A stretch of DNA of 64,000 nt from Nematopogon swammerdamellus (GCA_946902875.1 OX336348.1:17137741-17201740); one strand, 5' to 3'. Shown: positions 43,101 to 49,633, counted from the stretch's first letter. Notes: generated from the letters alone by a model not told the origin. Translations and numbers: made by a program.

Positions 43101-46100
43101 TGTATGTCGTAAAAGGCGACTAAGGGATATGACTTCCTTCTTATATTACTAGGTGGTAGGGTTTAACCCGCCCGGGTTGGTACCACCGCACTGAATGAAA
43201 CGGCTATGTAAATAGTTTGTGTTTTCCGTCCAGTTCAGTGTAGCCGGCACGACGGACGGGAAGCACTGACGTTACGGATGTTCACCCGGTGTTATGGGCT
43301 GACGTTACGGATGTTGTAGGTGATGTAGCCAACCGTGTCAGTTCCCATAAAAAAAAAAACAAAGTGCACGCGTACCTCATCATCGTCGGTGGAGACATTG
43401 AGCTGGCGAGCCTTGCGTCTGCGTTCGAACTCCTCCAGCAAGGCTTGCTTGTCTTTGGTCATTTCGTCCTCCAGCTCCATGTACTCTGCAGCGTATGTAT
43501 TGGAAATTAAAAAAGGGGGAGGACTAGAAACTTGGGGGGGGGGGGGGGGGCGAAGGAGGGAGGGGGAGGGGGTCGGAAAAGTGGGCGGGGGCCTTGTTTA
43601 GTCTATGACCCCCCTCCGGCAAAGGGTGGGGGGGCGTTTAGGGGAGGGCACCATATAAAAAGGGGGGCAAAAATGATTACATGAAAAAAATTCATTTTTC
43701 TCTCCTCGGGCTGTGAGTTGTATTTTTAGAATACCATCAACTCCTGAAAAATCCAACCCTTAGCTACTCCAAAAGCCTGCGCTCCAATTCTATAGCCAAC
43801 CCCCCTACGCTTGAACGAAAGGCGCCAATTCGAAAATGTTACAAAATTTAAAATAACAAATTCTCGAAAAGTATGGATCTTTGGCAATATTTCATGAATA
43901 TTCTCCTAATATCTAAAAACTACAGGACAGATCTACCAGTAATTTGAAATGAAATATATTTATTGTTGGCTCAGATACGTAACTTATAAAATAGATAATT
44001 GTTTATTGTTTATTGTATAATTTCATCTACAGGTAGGTAACCTACGCTTGGACATGTCGAAAATTCCGCCAGTTCTAAATTCAATGCGAAGAAGAACTGA
44101 CAAACAAACTTCGCAAGTCACAATGTTTTGTTAGTACCTTATATATAAGTATTATATTATAGTAACTTACAAATAATTAACCCATACTACCGCTCACAAG
44201 AGCATTAATATTTACAGCATAAACATGAATACTGAAGAATCTGACCACACTGCCTATTTAAATTACCTATATCTGGTGTATAGTGCCATCGTCAATTTTG
44301 ATATTTCATATTATATCAAGTCAAATAAAACAATTAGTTTACGTTTATTACAAAGAAATGTAATAAATAAGTCATATTAAAAATCAAATGATACAAAGTG
44401 TATCGAATTGTCAAAATTTGTTAGTGGGAAAAATAGTAGTCAGACTCTTAGATAAAATTACGGTCAGTTAATGCATCCTTAATACTGTAATAACTCTTTT
44501 CAATTAACATTATTTTAATCCGTCGTTTAAAATTATTGTCATCTAATTGTTTTATGTTAGGAGACAGTTTATTATAAAATCTAACACTATTACAAATAAA
44601 GCTTTTTGTAGTTTTAGCTAATCTATGTCTTATTAGTTGTACATTATTCTTACCCCGTGTGTCATAGTTATGATTGTCGGAATTGAGAGAGGAATCATGA
44701 ATGTATTTTCTGGCATAGCATATGTTCTGGTAAACATATGCACTTGGTAAAGTCATGATTCCTATCTCTCCGAACGCTGTCCTACAAGTATCTCTAGTTT
44801 TCATATTTAGGATGTACCTCAAGGCCCTCTTCTGTAATAAAAATATTCTATTTGAGTCTGCTGCATTTCCCCAAAACATTAGGCCATATGACATGATGCT
44901 CTCAAAATAAGCATGATAAACCGTTTTTGCAGCATGGGTCCCGCCTAGCTCTTTAATTTTTTTGATAGCATAACATGCGGAACTCAGCTTACCAGCTAAA
45001 GAGTTTATGTGGGCTTTCCAAGTAAAACTTTTATCAAATATTACCCCAAGAAAAGTTAGTTCATTAGCAAGGTTTAATGACAAGTTATCTGCAGTTTTTA
45101 ATATGCTATCATTGTTATTACGTCTATGAGTCCCAAGAGCAAAGTGCATAATATTAGTTTTGTTGACATTTAGCAATAGATTGTTGCACTCAAACCAAGA
45201 TTTTAGAGATTCTAGTACAGTTAAAAAGGATTCTCTCAGTTTACTTATATCATTGTTTTTCAGTACAACTGAGATATCATCTGCAAACATTACCATCTCT
45301 ATATCGTCTGTTATACAGCTCGAGATGTCGTTAACATATATTAGAAACAATAATGGTCCCAGGATAGAACCCTGCGGCACACCCATTGTGATTGATTCTA
45401 CATTCGATTTTAAGCCATTGACGTCACATATTTGAGCTCTATTTTCTAAATATGATTGAAATATACGCAATTCATTGTCTCTTATGCCATAATGTTCCAG
45501 CTTCATTAATAATATTTCGTGATTTACACAGTCAAAGGCTTTGGATAGGTCACAAAAAATGCCATAAGTATGCTGAGAGTCGTCTAGAGAAGTTAATATT
45601 GATTTTACCATAGAAGCTATAGCATCACCCGTTGAGAGTCCTTTCCGAAATCCAAATTGTTTACAATTTAAAAGTTCATTATCTGTAAGGAATTTTATTA
45701 GCCGTTTTTCCAAATTTTTTTCAAAAACCTTACTGAAAACTGGCAATATAGAAACAGGACGATAGTTCTCAACATTGTTATGGCATCCCTTTTTATACAA
45801 AGGTATAACTTTGGCTACTTTTAATGAATCTGGGAATATGCCATTTTCTAGACAGTCATTTACAATATCTGTTAGCGGGCCGATGACACTTGTTACAGAT
45901 TTCAATAATACAGGTGATAGACTCCACAGGTCTAGGGAACGTTTAGATTTCAGGTCCTTTATTACTCTCTCAGTCTCTAGGTATGTGACAGATGCAAATT
46001 TCGCTGATTCAGAATTCCGAGGGATAAATGATTTGAGGTAGTTTAACGATACTTCTTTACTAGCCTTTAGACTTTGAGTAGTATTATAGGCTATTGTGGA

Positions 46101-48402
46101 AAAAAATTTATTCACATGATTGGCAATCGCTGTATTATCCGAAATAATTTCTGATCCAATTTTTAACTCTAGCTTGGTGTTACAGTCTTTAGATTTGCCA
46201 GTTTCTTCTTTAATTATGTTCCAGGCCATTTTGATTTTATTATCTGAATTCATAATTTTGTTTTTAAGGAACAGTTGCTTGGCTTTAATGGTAACTTGTT
46301 TAAAGATTTTGCTGTAACGTGTAACATAAGATCTAAGATCTGGGTTATTGTTAACTTTTAGGAGGTCGTATAAATGAAATAATTTGTCTTTAGAAATAAT
46401 AATAGCTGGAGTAGCCCAGTCGGCAAATGTTTTTTTATTATTTACACATATACGTTTTAATGGCAGATGCTTGTCTAGGTATCTTATAAATATATTAAAG
46501 AAGTCTTTAAAACTATAAATATTATTACCCTGGAATTCAGATTGTAAGTCTAAGTTTAACGCGTTTATCTGGCCCTTGTTTGATATTCGTTTCATCCTGC
46601 CCGAGACAGTATTCTTTTTATAAACATACATCTTTTATTTATAAACATACATCTTAAATTTTACACTTCTTACTTAACCCTTTGAATCGTACAACACCCG
46701 CGCGGGTTTTACGCGGCCTCGCTACGGTTGACTCGCGCAACACCCGCGCGGGTGTCGGCGCGGCGCACTAGGCAACACTACACTAAAATGAAAGAAGGAA
46801 ATTGCTAATTTGAGCACTTCATCGGTGTCTGGACTCTTCCCGGGATAAATTGCACACTCCGGGACAAAATTACCCTTCGCCCGGGACACGGGACATTGGA
46901 GCCTAGCCCGGGACCATCCCGGAAATCCCGGGCACCTGGCAAGCCTAGCTCTCGCACTACACTAATAGTGTAGTTGTTTTTGTTCTATCGTAAAAACAGT
47001 AATATACGGGTGAGTATTTGATTAGCGGGGGTTAGATCGAATATTGCTGGTATGCTTATTGAGTAGGCCGAGTTGAAAGATGAATTATAGTGGAAGAATT
47101 GTTTGCCGGAAATGCGTAGTTTCGGAGAAAAAAATTTTTGAAAAAAATATTTTTCATACAAAATTAATTTTTGATTTTTTTTTTAAATGCACCAAAACAT
47201 TTGTTTTGAATAGGAATTTATGCAAAAACGACATGCGCCTACTCAACATTAGGTTAGGGTTAATTTATAGATAGCGACGCATCTTCTATAAATTATCCCT
47301 GGGTATTTTTTTTTTTAAACCATCAAAACATTCACCCATATCACTTCCCTTGTTAGGTTTCCGTATCCCAGACGGAAGCCTATTACTAAGACTCCGTTGT
47401 CCGTCCGTCCGTCCGTCCGAGGGCTGTATCTCTTGAACCGTAATAGGTAGCCCGTTCACAGAATATGCGTTACTATGGCGAATGAAACAACAAATAAGAA
47501 AAATAAGAAAAAGTTAAAAATTAAGGGAGGCCCCATACAAGAAACATTTTATTAAAATAGATTAGTCATACTAGGTATTTAATAACAGATGGCGCAAATG
47601 ACTTTTATACATTGCATGCATTTTTAGGTGCTGTCATTTTCCCACCGTAAAGTGCTAAAGACCTCATTGAGGCGCCTCTAAAAGATAGCCGCTTCTTAAT
47701 CTTTGGTCCAAAAAAAGAATTTTCAGACGTTTGATGTTTGACAGATCACTTTTAAAAAATAAAGTGACGTTACTATGGTAACAGCCAGCTGTCAGTGTGC
47801 AAACATGGAGGACCTGTCATAACATAAAAATAATATATCTGATAAATTCAAATTCGAAGACCATGCCACCTGAGCGGACAGGCGGATATTATTGATAGCG
47901 GATATATGGAAAACTTCGCGCGCGAGTAAAACTCGCACTTGACAGATTTTTTATATACATTTATATTCAAAACCAATGTTTTGGTGCCTTAAAAAAAACG
48001 AATTATTTTGTATGAAAAATAAATTTTGTATGGGAATTTTTTTTTTCTCCGAAACTACGAATTTCCGGCAAACAATTCTTTCACTATAATTCATCTTTCA
48101 ACTCGGCCTACACAATAAGCATACCAGCAATTTGCGATCTGTGTAGTCGTCTACTAATCCACACCCAAACAGTAATATACATACAAGCGGCAAACTTGGT
48201 GCGATTATAGCGCAAACTGTAAAGTAAAACAACAAATATACTTACCGTTAGAGATGTTGACGTCGCCGAGCTGGTTGGCGCGCGTGCGGTCGTCCCACGC
48301 GGCGGCCGGCGCGGCCAGCCGCGCCCTCTCTTGCTCCTCCAGCGAGCCATAGTGAACAGTTCGAGTCTTCTTCACCAACACCACTTCGTCGTCGTCCGAC
48401 AT
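22017..48402 (-). CDS. PRPF4: U4/U6 small nuclear ribonucleoprotein Prp4 (PRPF4), 12 exons
   Basis: PRPF4 is a core protein of the U4/U6 and U4/U6.U5 spliceosomal particles in the nucleus. Twelve exons join to 1617 nt (538 codons plus TAA), close to the length of the human protein. All phases agree. The N-terminus [20 protein letters not shown], followed by LEEQERARL, matches the family start. SFM domain: [17 protein letters not shown] and [15 protein letters not shown], about residues 70-121. Then a helical linker ([20 protein letters not shown]) and seven WD40 repeats ending [42 protein letters not shown] and DRTFKLW. The gene spans 26.4 kb because the introns are packed with repeats. All key motifs are intact, so it is probably functional. 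Confidence 0.96.
22356..24186 (+). mobile_element. hAT-superfamily derivative, 1831 bp
   Basis: Ends CAGTGGCGGCTGGCC / ACCAGCCGCCACTG form terminal inverted repeats. Perfect 8-bp target duplications TGTATAGT lie at 22348-22355 and 24187-24194. The 5' 1.2 kb is very GC-rich, unlike the surrounding intron, and precedes a 148-codon frame. A hairpin (CCTATGGGACTGGGTGTG) lies near the right end at 24129-24171. The element sits in PRPF4 intron 11. Confidence 0.9.
23579..24025 (+). CDS. Truncated hAT transposase, TTF-type zinc finger only
   Basis: A 148-residue frame from an ATG at 23579 to TAA, inside the hAT element. Residues about 40-115 ([40 protein letters not shown]) resemble the TTF zinc finger of ZMYM1-like hAT transposases, which binds the transposon ends. 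The catalytic RNase H-like domain and the C-terminal dimerisation region are absent, because the right end lies only 160 bp beyond the stop. It could be an internally deleted copy whose finger may still bind DNA. Expression is unknown. Confidence 0.7.
   Translation: MSGFSVDYIKNNRTLHKNKLEIKLAGPPRPVLNIKQERKSKNRLFQRTFKNELYLKKKWLCGCECLDAFFCFPCLIFGGETIWTDTGVRDLTHLGEKIKKHDSSQLHLQNVMSLSVLGTVDIREQLDCAYRVNIQKHNEQVLLHNLGN
24386..24833. mobile_element. MITE touching the PRPF4 exon 11 donor
   Basis: Inverted ends GAGTCCTTATATGTTGAGAG... / ...CTCTCAACATATAAGGACTC extend into CGGAGAGCGGAGATCGGGAG, about 65 bp per arm. The right arm ends within 15 bp of the exon 11 splice donor. Confidence 0.75.
24841..24962 (-). 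CDS. PRPF4: PRPF4 exon 11 (WD repeat 6)
   Basis: Acceptor TGCAACAG, donor AAG|GTACAG. Encodes [20 protein letters not shown], then [20 protein letters not shown] and V. The terminal inverted repeat of a MITE begins within about 10-15 bp of the donor. Confidence 0.94.
25015..25247 (+). mobile_element. (CAA)n-tailed SINE, copy 2
   Basis: GTGTGGGGTCGGTACTTCAT to CAACCCCAAACCAAAACAAC and a CAA run. Close match to 30596-30826. Confidence 0.75.
25264..25566 (-). mobile_element. Poly(A)-tailed SINE next to PRPF4 exon 10
   Basis: The poly(T) side is at 25264 and the head (CCCCACTGCATCTCTCCCCG) near 25550, about 30 bp from the exon 10 donor. Confidence 0.75.
25598..25809 (-). CDS. PRPF4: PRPF4 exon 10 (WD repeats 4-5)
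   Basis: Acceptor TTGCGTGCAG, donor CG|GTCAGT. Encodes [40 protein letters not shown] and [25 protein letters not shown] head lies about 30 bp beyond the donor. Confidence 0.94.
25870..27095. other. PRPF4: Intronic DNA without recognisable elements
   Basis: AT-rich PRPF4 intron 9. The only pieces I can place are a degenerate RTE-LINE fragment at 26307-26347 and short partial repeats near 26830-27060. Confidence 0.4.
27100..27245 (+). mobile_element. LINE 3' end fragment (family ending in ATCGCAAGCT)
   Basis: CGAGCCGAAACGTGAAGCAT through GGATATGTTCGGTGAAGCCA. The same 3' segment follows the coding fragment at 27613-28145 and recurs at 29688-29842 in reverse. Confidence 0.6.
27372..27587 (-). 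CDS. PRPF4: PRPF4 exon 9 (WD repeat 3)
   Basis: Acceptor GCGCGCGCAG with an unusually poor pyrimidine tract; donor GG|GTACGT. Encodes [40 protein letters not shown] and [25 protein letters not shown] fragment begins about 13 bp upstream of the acceptor. Confidence 0.93.
27613..28300 (+). pseudogene. 5'-truncated LINE: C-terminal coding fragment and 3' UTR
   Basis: Two frames with a frameshift near 27855 encode [20 protein letters not shown], then [34 protein letters not shown] and [13 protein letters not shown]. The [11 protein letters not shown]...KSL pattern reminds me of the far C-terminus of some LINE polyproteins; I cannot assign the clade. The 3' UTR (TCCTAGTCAACGCAGACTAG... ATCGCAAGCTT) recurs at 10575-10640, 18727-18750, 27100-27245, 29688-29842 and 41480-41580. 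It sits just upstream of the PRPF4 exon 9 acceptor. Confidence 0.6.
28511..28848 (-). mobile_element. TGACGTCA-ended interspersed element, reverse copy
   Basis: GTCTGTAAAGTCGGTTTACG at one end and GACGTGACGTCATCACGTCA at the other. Compare 54290-54578. Confidence 0.6.
28910..29055 (-). CDS. PRPF4: PRPF4 exon 8 (WD repeat 2 with Gly/Glu/Ala insert)
   Basis: Acceptor GTATGCGCAG, donor AG|GTACAT. Encodes [20 protein letters not shown], then [20 protein letters not shown] and TVHLWNSS. The first stretch looks like a lineage-specific loop in the WD2 repeat. Confidence 0.9.
29131..29465 (-). mobile_element. Poly(A)-tailed SINE, full copy
   Basis: T-run at 29131, ACACGGTTGGCTACATCACC, GTGCCGGCTACACTGAACTG, ending at CCCGCCCCACACGGTAC. 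In PRPF4 intron 7. Confidence 0.8.
29688..29842 (-). mobile_element. LINE 3' end fragment, reverse copy
   Basis: Reverse complement of about 28140-28300; begins CTTGCGATGGCTTCACCGAA. Confidence 0.65.
29980..30011. repeat. Homopolymeric G tract
   Basis: A near-uninterrupted G run of roughly 28 bases, flanked by GGGTGGGG. It can form quadruplex DNA and may be a sequencing-length artefact. Confidence 0.85.
30240..30410 (+). mobile_element. SINE with tRNA/5S-type head, copy 2
   Basis: CAGCCTCGGTAGCTCAGTGA, then a degenerate 5S-like part (GGATAAGTGACC), CGTTGGAGGCTGAC and the body start AACTGTAGGTCCCTTCCC. Confidence 0.6.
30421..30550 (-). CDS. PRPF4: PRPF4 exon 7 (WD repeat 1)
   Basis: Acceptor CTACCGGCAG, donor AAG|GTATGT. 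Encodes [20 protein letters not shown] and [20 protein letters not shown], ending IDK in phase 0. Confidence 0.93.
30596..30826 (+). mobile_element. (CAA)n-tailed SINE, copy 3
   Basis: Ends in CCAAACCAAAACAAC followed by a long CAA run; lacks part of the head module. Confidence 0.75.
30892..31482 (-). mobile_element. mariner-like remnant, 591 bp
   Basis: Terminal inverted repeats AAGGGTTTTTCA.TAAGA / TCTTA.TGAAAAACCCTT, extending into the GAACTTTGA region, with TA on both flanks. Confidence 0.8.
30986..31210 (-). pseudogene. C-terminal fragment of a mariner-type transposase
   Basis: The - strand encodes [20 protein letters not shown] and [16 protein letters not shown] before a stop. The [10 protein letters not shown] block is the end of the DDE catalytic domain seen in many insect Tc1/mariner transposases. 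The rest of the gene is deleted. Confidence 0.7.
31490..32740. other. PRPF4: AT-rich PRPF4 intron sequence
   Basis: Apart from short simple repeats (ATTT at 32356-32385) I recognise no gene or element in this part of intron 6. Confidence 0.4.
32774..32844 (-). CDS. PRPF4: PRPF4 exon 6 (71 bp)
   Basis: Too short to stand out as an open frame. Acceptor TCGTGTGCAG, donor CTG|GTGAGG. Encodes [20 protein letters not shown] and TSSW, the start of the first WD repeat. Phase 0 in, phase 2 out; the split Trp codon matches exon 7. Confidence 0.92.
32860..33311 (+). mobile_element. LINE 3' UTR with (TTCTA)n tail
   Basis: Ends GTGTGCAATAAAGCATTTCT followed by TTCTA repeats, the same tail as at 14797-14890. 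No coding part is visible; the upstream limit is uncertain. Confidence 0.5.
33505..34840 (+). repeat. tRNA-headed SINE amplified as a 490-bp tandem repeat
   Basis: 33505-33590 is a tRNA-like head (A box TGGCCGAGTGG, B box GGTTCGAATCC) joined to the body GTAAAACTGTAGGTCCCTTC. Units start at 33611, 34101 and 34591 (period exactly 490) and are nearly identical; the third is partial. Each unit is the SINE body plus about 240 bp of flank; the tRNA head is present only once. Confidence 0.9.
34860..35475 (+). mobile_element. SINE with ATGTATGT-type body, interrupted
   Basis: Runs from the head at 34860 to TTGATCGATTGAATCTTG, is split by another SINE, then resumes at 35258. A second insert lies at about 35295-35440. 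Confidence 0.65.
35019..35257 (-). mobile_element. (CAA)n-tailed SINE nested in another SINE
   Basis: On the - strand it ends in (CAA)n. A perfect 13-bp target duplication CGATTGAATCTTG flanks it (35006-35018 and 35258-35270), which proves retroposition. Confidence 0.9.
35505..35750 (-). pseudogene. RTE-type LINE 3' end, copy 2
   Basis: The - strand encodes [33 protein letters not shown] and ending residues like 8740-9017, then a GACT tail. It lies 30 bp from PRPF4 exon 5. Confidence 0.75.
35781..35886 (-). CDS. PRPF4: PRPF4 exon 5
   Basis: Acceptor GTCGGCAG, donor CAG|GTGATT. Encodes [20 protein letters not shown] and [15 protein letters not shown], matching the linker before the WD domain. 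Confidence 0.9.
36001..36383 (+). mobile_element. Full SINE: tRNA/5S-type head joined to poly(A)-type body
   Basis: TAGCTCAGTGG, then TTAAGCAACGCTGGGTGCGG and TCAGTACTTGGATGGGTGAC (close to the 5S rRNA control region), the body AACTGTAAGTCCCTTCCC, TTGGTGGTAGGGTTTAACCC, and GTGTCAGTTTCCAT with an A-run. Confidence 0.8.
36725..37005 (-). mobile_element. LINE 3' end with (GATTT)n tail
   Basis: AAATCAAATCAAATCAAA then ATACTTTATTGTACACC and ACAACAGGCGAG. Same family as 5046-5106, 5385-5500 and 20496-20580. Confidence 0.6.
37182..37340 (-). CDS. PRPF4: PRPF4 exon 4
   Basis: Acceptor GTTTGGGCAG, donor AG|GTGCGG. Encodes [20 protein letters not shown] and [20 protein letters not shown]. The conserved WYHEG motif is present. 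A long foldback element ends 53 bp upstream of its acceptor. Confidence 0.92.
38300..38970 (-). pseudogene. jockey-type LINE, 3' end of reverse transcriptase ORF
   Basis: Encodes [40 protein letters not shown] and [18 protein letters not shown], the region after the RT palm in jockey elements, then a stop at 38437 and a poly(A) tail (T-run at about 38322-38331). The catalytic RT part is missing. Confidence 0.8.
39199..40023 (+). pseudogene. Broken PIN/FEN-like gene of a repeat-associated family
   Basis: 39199-39604 encodes [56 protein letters not shown] and [16 protein letters not shown]. After an RTE-LINE insertion (39602-39690) and an apparent intron ending TTTTTTTACAG at 39811, 39812-40023 encodes [20 protein letters not shown] and [20 protein letters not shown] recognise the EEADTR / DTDV / GCD..S.F.GKGK pattern from a widespread uncharacterised animal family. 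The spacing of acidic residues resembles PIN/XPG nucleases, which is inference. About 10 residues seem deleted after EEADTRM, and the C-terminus is cut. Confidence 0.65.
41222..41300 (+). mobile_element. RTE-type LINE 3' end, copy in + orientation
   Basis: GGGAGGGCTGGAGGAAAATT, GTCCAGCAGTGGACGCTTAC and a GACT tail. Only the last residues of the ORF are present. Confidence 0.7.
41640..41938 (-). mobile_element. Poly(A)-tailed SINE with part of a tRNA/5S-type head
   Basis: T-run at 41641, body through GGGTTAAACCCTACCACC, then GGGAAGGGACCTACAGTTTT and CCTCGGTCAGCCTCC, the end of the head seen at 36001. Confidence 0.75.
42095..42310. repeat. Dispersed repeat with GGTAGGCAGAGACAACGGAT
   Basis: GGGTAGGCAGAGACAACGGA, TCTTCATGCATGCTCGTCGG; a related piece is at about 18290-18345. 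Probably an old SINE or LINE fragment. Confidence 0.4.
42448..42542 (-). CDS. PRPF4: PRPF4 exon 3 (SFM domain)
   Basis: Acceptor TTGACTTGAG with a weak pyrimidine tract; donor CTT|GTGAGT. Encodes [18 protein letters not shown] and [13 protein letters not shown], highly conserved in PRPF4. Phase 0 in, phase 2 out. Confidence 0.92.
42632..43010. mobile_element. piggyBac-type palindromic MITE
   Basis: 379 bp, foldable almost end to end: GAGCGTTCCGTGCAAAATGA at the left and its complement at the right. TTAA flanks both ends (42628-42631, 43011-43014), the piggyBac target duplication. It lies in PRPF4 intron 2. Confidence 0.85.
43050..43361 (+). mobile_element. Poly(A)-tailed SINE against PRPF4 exon 2
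   Basis: ACCGTGTGGGGCCTGTACTT to GTGTCAGTTCCCAT and an A-run at 43349-43359. Exon 2 begins at 43376. Confidence 0.8.
43376..43485 (-). CDS. PRPF4: PRPF4 exon 2
   Basis: Acceptor CTGCAG, donor GAG|GTACGC. Encodes [20 protein letters not shown] and [15 protein letters not shown], the start of the SFM domain. The poly(A) end of a SINE lies about 14 bp beyond the donor. Confidence 0.93.
43530..43650. repeat. G-rich stretch with G runs
   Basis: Starts with an 18-base G run at 43533-43550 and continues with many GGG/GGGG blocks. Possible quadruplex-forming DNA in PRPF4 intron 1. Confidence 0.8.
43990..44447 (-). mobile_element. Probable 3' UTR of the LINE and flanking AT-rich DNA
   Basis: Follows the LINE stop codon. 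CAATAAACAATAAACAATTA on the - strand near 43997-44020 could be its 3' end; no clear tail or target duplication was found. Confidence 0.35.
44448..46631 (-). CDS. Non-LTR retrotransposon reverse transcriptase, 5'-truncated
   Basis: A 727-codon uninterrupted frame. RT motifs in order: [16 protein letters not shown] (about 291), [27 protein letters not shown] (359), [20 protein letters not shown] (416) and FADD (449-452, catalytic). Then come the thumb and a C-terminal block, KKIKELGG...[20 protein letters not shown]. The apurinic-like endonuclease that normally precedes RT is absent, so the copy is 5' truncated. Style fits the jockey/CR1 group. No stop or frameshift, so the insertion is probably recent. 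It lies in PRPF4 intron 1, same strand as the gene. An 18-bp direct repeat (TTTATAAACATACATCTT) spans the 5' junction at 46617 and 46638. Confidence 0.9.
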   Translation of the reverse strand: MYVYKKNTVSGRMKRISNKGQINALNLDLQSEFQGNNIYSFKDFFNIFIRYLDKHLPLKRICVNNKKTFADWATPAIIISKDKLFHLYDLLKVNNNPDLRSYVTRYSKIFKQVTIKAKQLFLKNKIMNSDNKIKMAWNIIKEETGKSKDCNTKLELKIGSEIISDNTAIANHVNKFFSTIAYNTTQSLKASKEVSLNYLKSFIPRNSESAKFASVTYLETERVIKDLKSKRSLDLWSLSPVLLKSVTSVIGPLTDIVNDCLENGIFPDSLKVAKVIPLYKKGCHNNVENYRPVSILPVFSKVFEKNLEKRLIKFLTDNELLNCKQFGFRKGLSTGDAIASMVKSILTSLDDSQHTYGIFCDLSKAFDCVNHEILLMKLEHYGIRDNELRIFQSYLENRAQICDVNGLKSNVESITMGVPQGSILGPLLFLIYVNDISSCITDDIEMVMFADDISVVLKNNDISKLRESFLTVLESLKSWFECNNLLLNVNKTNIMHFALGTHRRNNNDSILKTADNLSLNLANELTFLGVIFDKSFTWKAHINSLAGKLSSACYAIKKIKELGGTHAAKTVYHAYFESIMSYGLMFWGNAADSNRIFLLQKRALRYILNMKTRDTCRTAFGEIGIMTLPSAYVYQNICYARKYIHDSSLNSDNHNYDTRGKNNVQLIRHRLAKTTKSFICNSVRFYNKLSPNIKQLDDNNFKRRIKIMLIEKSYYSIKDALTDRNFI
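46656..47040. other. PRPF4: GC-rich then AT-rich intron sequence
   Basis: ACACCCGCGCGGGTTTTACG and ACACCCGCGCGGGTGTCGGC form a short direct repeat; 46840-46940 has several CCCGGGA motifs. No gene is seen. Confidence 0.4.
47041..48131. mobile_element. Foldback element adjoining PRPF4 exon 1
   Basis: Arms of about 170 bp: TTGCTGGTATGCTTATTGAG ... GAAGAATTGTTTGCCGGAAA at 47045-47215 and the inverted copy at 47958-48131. The interior includes a GGTTCCGTA-repeat fragment. It ends 115 bp from exon 1. Confidence 0.75.
48246..48402 (-). CDS. PRPF4: PRPF4 exon 1 (start codon)
   Basis: The ATG at 48402-48400 gives [20 protein letters not shown], the conserved N-terminus of the family. An upstream in-frame TTG could extend the frame, but ATG is the natural start. 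It ends ...GDVNISN plus one base, with donor G|GTAAGT at 48245. Confidence 0.92.
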
Positions 48403-48630
48403 CGCACCTGTTGCAACAGTCGACAACGCCAACTAGAATACACGGAGCGAATTAAACAGAGAAGCAAGCACCGGCAGCGGCGCCTTTCCGAAACTTTTAC
48501 AGTAAATTTCCTTTGATGTATTTTAGGTTATGTGATAGAATGAATGAAATACTTACTTGAGTGTTTAGAAAATTCTAGAGAGAGATTTTTTTAAAGAAGT
48601 TTAGACATTTTAGTGAAATGTATTGAAGGA
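48403..48630 (-). promoter_or_regulatory. PRPF4: PRPF4 5' leader and probable promoter region
   Basis: About 230 bp separate the PRPF4 ATG from a long palindrome. A possible splice acceptor (TTGCAACAG) ends 5 bp before the ATG, so a 5' UTR intron is possible. I see no TATA box I would defend. Confidence 0.3.
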
Positions 48631-49089
48631 AAAAAAAGTTTATTTAAAAAATAAAAAAACCCGACTGCGTAAAAAATTAACTTTAAATAAAAACTGAAAA
48701 GAAAAAAAAACAAGTCCAATAGCCTAGAACTCTGTTAAGTAATATTGAATAACTACACCATTGAAATAGTTTCATGATCGATACACACATATAATAAAAC
48801 AAATAATAAACTCTAATGCGGAACATAGCGACTTTAACAGTCGGGACCCATTATTGGGAAAATGTCAATGGGTCCCGACTGTTAAAGTCGCTATGTTCCG
48901 CATTAGAGTTTATTATTTGTTTTATTATATGTGTGTATCGATCATGAAACTATTTCAATTGTGTAGTTATTCAATATTACTTAACAGAGATCTAGGCTAT
49001 TGGACTTGTTTTTTTTTCTTTTCAGTTTTTATTTAAAGTTAATTTTTTACGCAGTCGGGTTTTTTTATTTTTTAAATAAACTTTTTTTA
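48630..49089. mobile_element. Near-perfect 460-bp palindrome upstream of PRPF4
   Basis: Two arms of about 223 bp (48630-48852 and 48867-49089) with a 14-bp spacer. The outer part carries AACCCGACTGCG, related to the GTCGGGT ends of other repeats here. No coding content. Confidence 0.85.
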
Positions 49090-49411
49090 TTTTACACTTT
49101 TTAGTTAGGATTATAAGACCGTAAATTTCGTAATCTTGTCATTTCATTGAGAAAGTTAATATCGTGGTGATTTTAAGTAGCTTGCGGTGGTCTAAACTAC
49201 TGATAATTTTATTGATTATTATTAATGATTGTCACGTGGTATCGAGATACGATTTGTTTTCTTTATTTTTGAAAATTACCAAAGTCCCAGTCTTGAACCC
49301 TTGTAAATTTTTCGTTTATGATTGTATCAGCACGAAATAAAATTTATTGGATTTTATAATGTATCCTTATTCTAGAAAAAATATCATTTGATGAAGTTAA
49401 TACAATGAATA

Positions 49412-49633
49412 GAAATGAAATGAAATGAAGTGAAGTGAAATGAAATGAAATGAAATGAAATGAAATGAAATGAAGTGAAGTGAAATGAAATGAAATGAAA
49501 TGAAATGAAATGAAATGAAATGAAATGAAATGAAATGAAATGAAATGAAATGAAATGAAATGAAATGAAATGAAATGAAATGAAATGAAATGAAATGAAA
49601 TGAAATGAAATGAAATGAAATGAAATGAAATGA
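49412..49633 (-). repeat. (ATTTC)n array, LINE 3' tail
   Basis: About 44 pentamers (TGAAA on the + strand) with a few TGAAG variants. It directly follows, on the - strand, the 3' UTR of the LINE at 49961-50720, so it is most likely that element's expanded tail. Confidence 0.9.
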
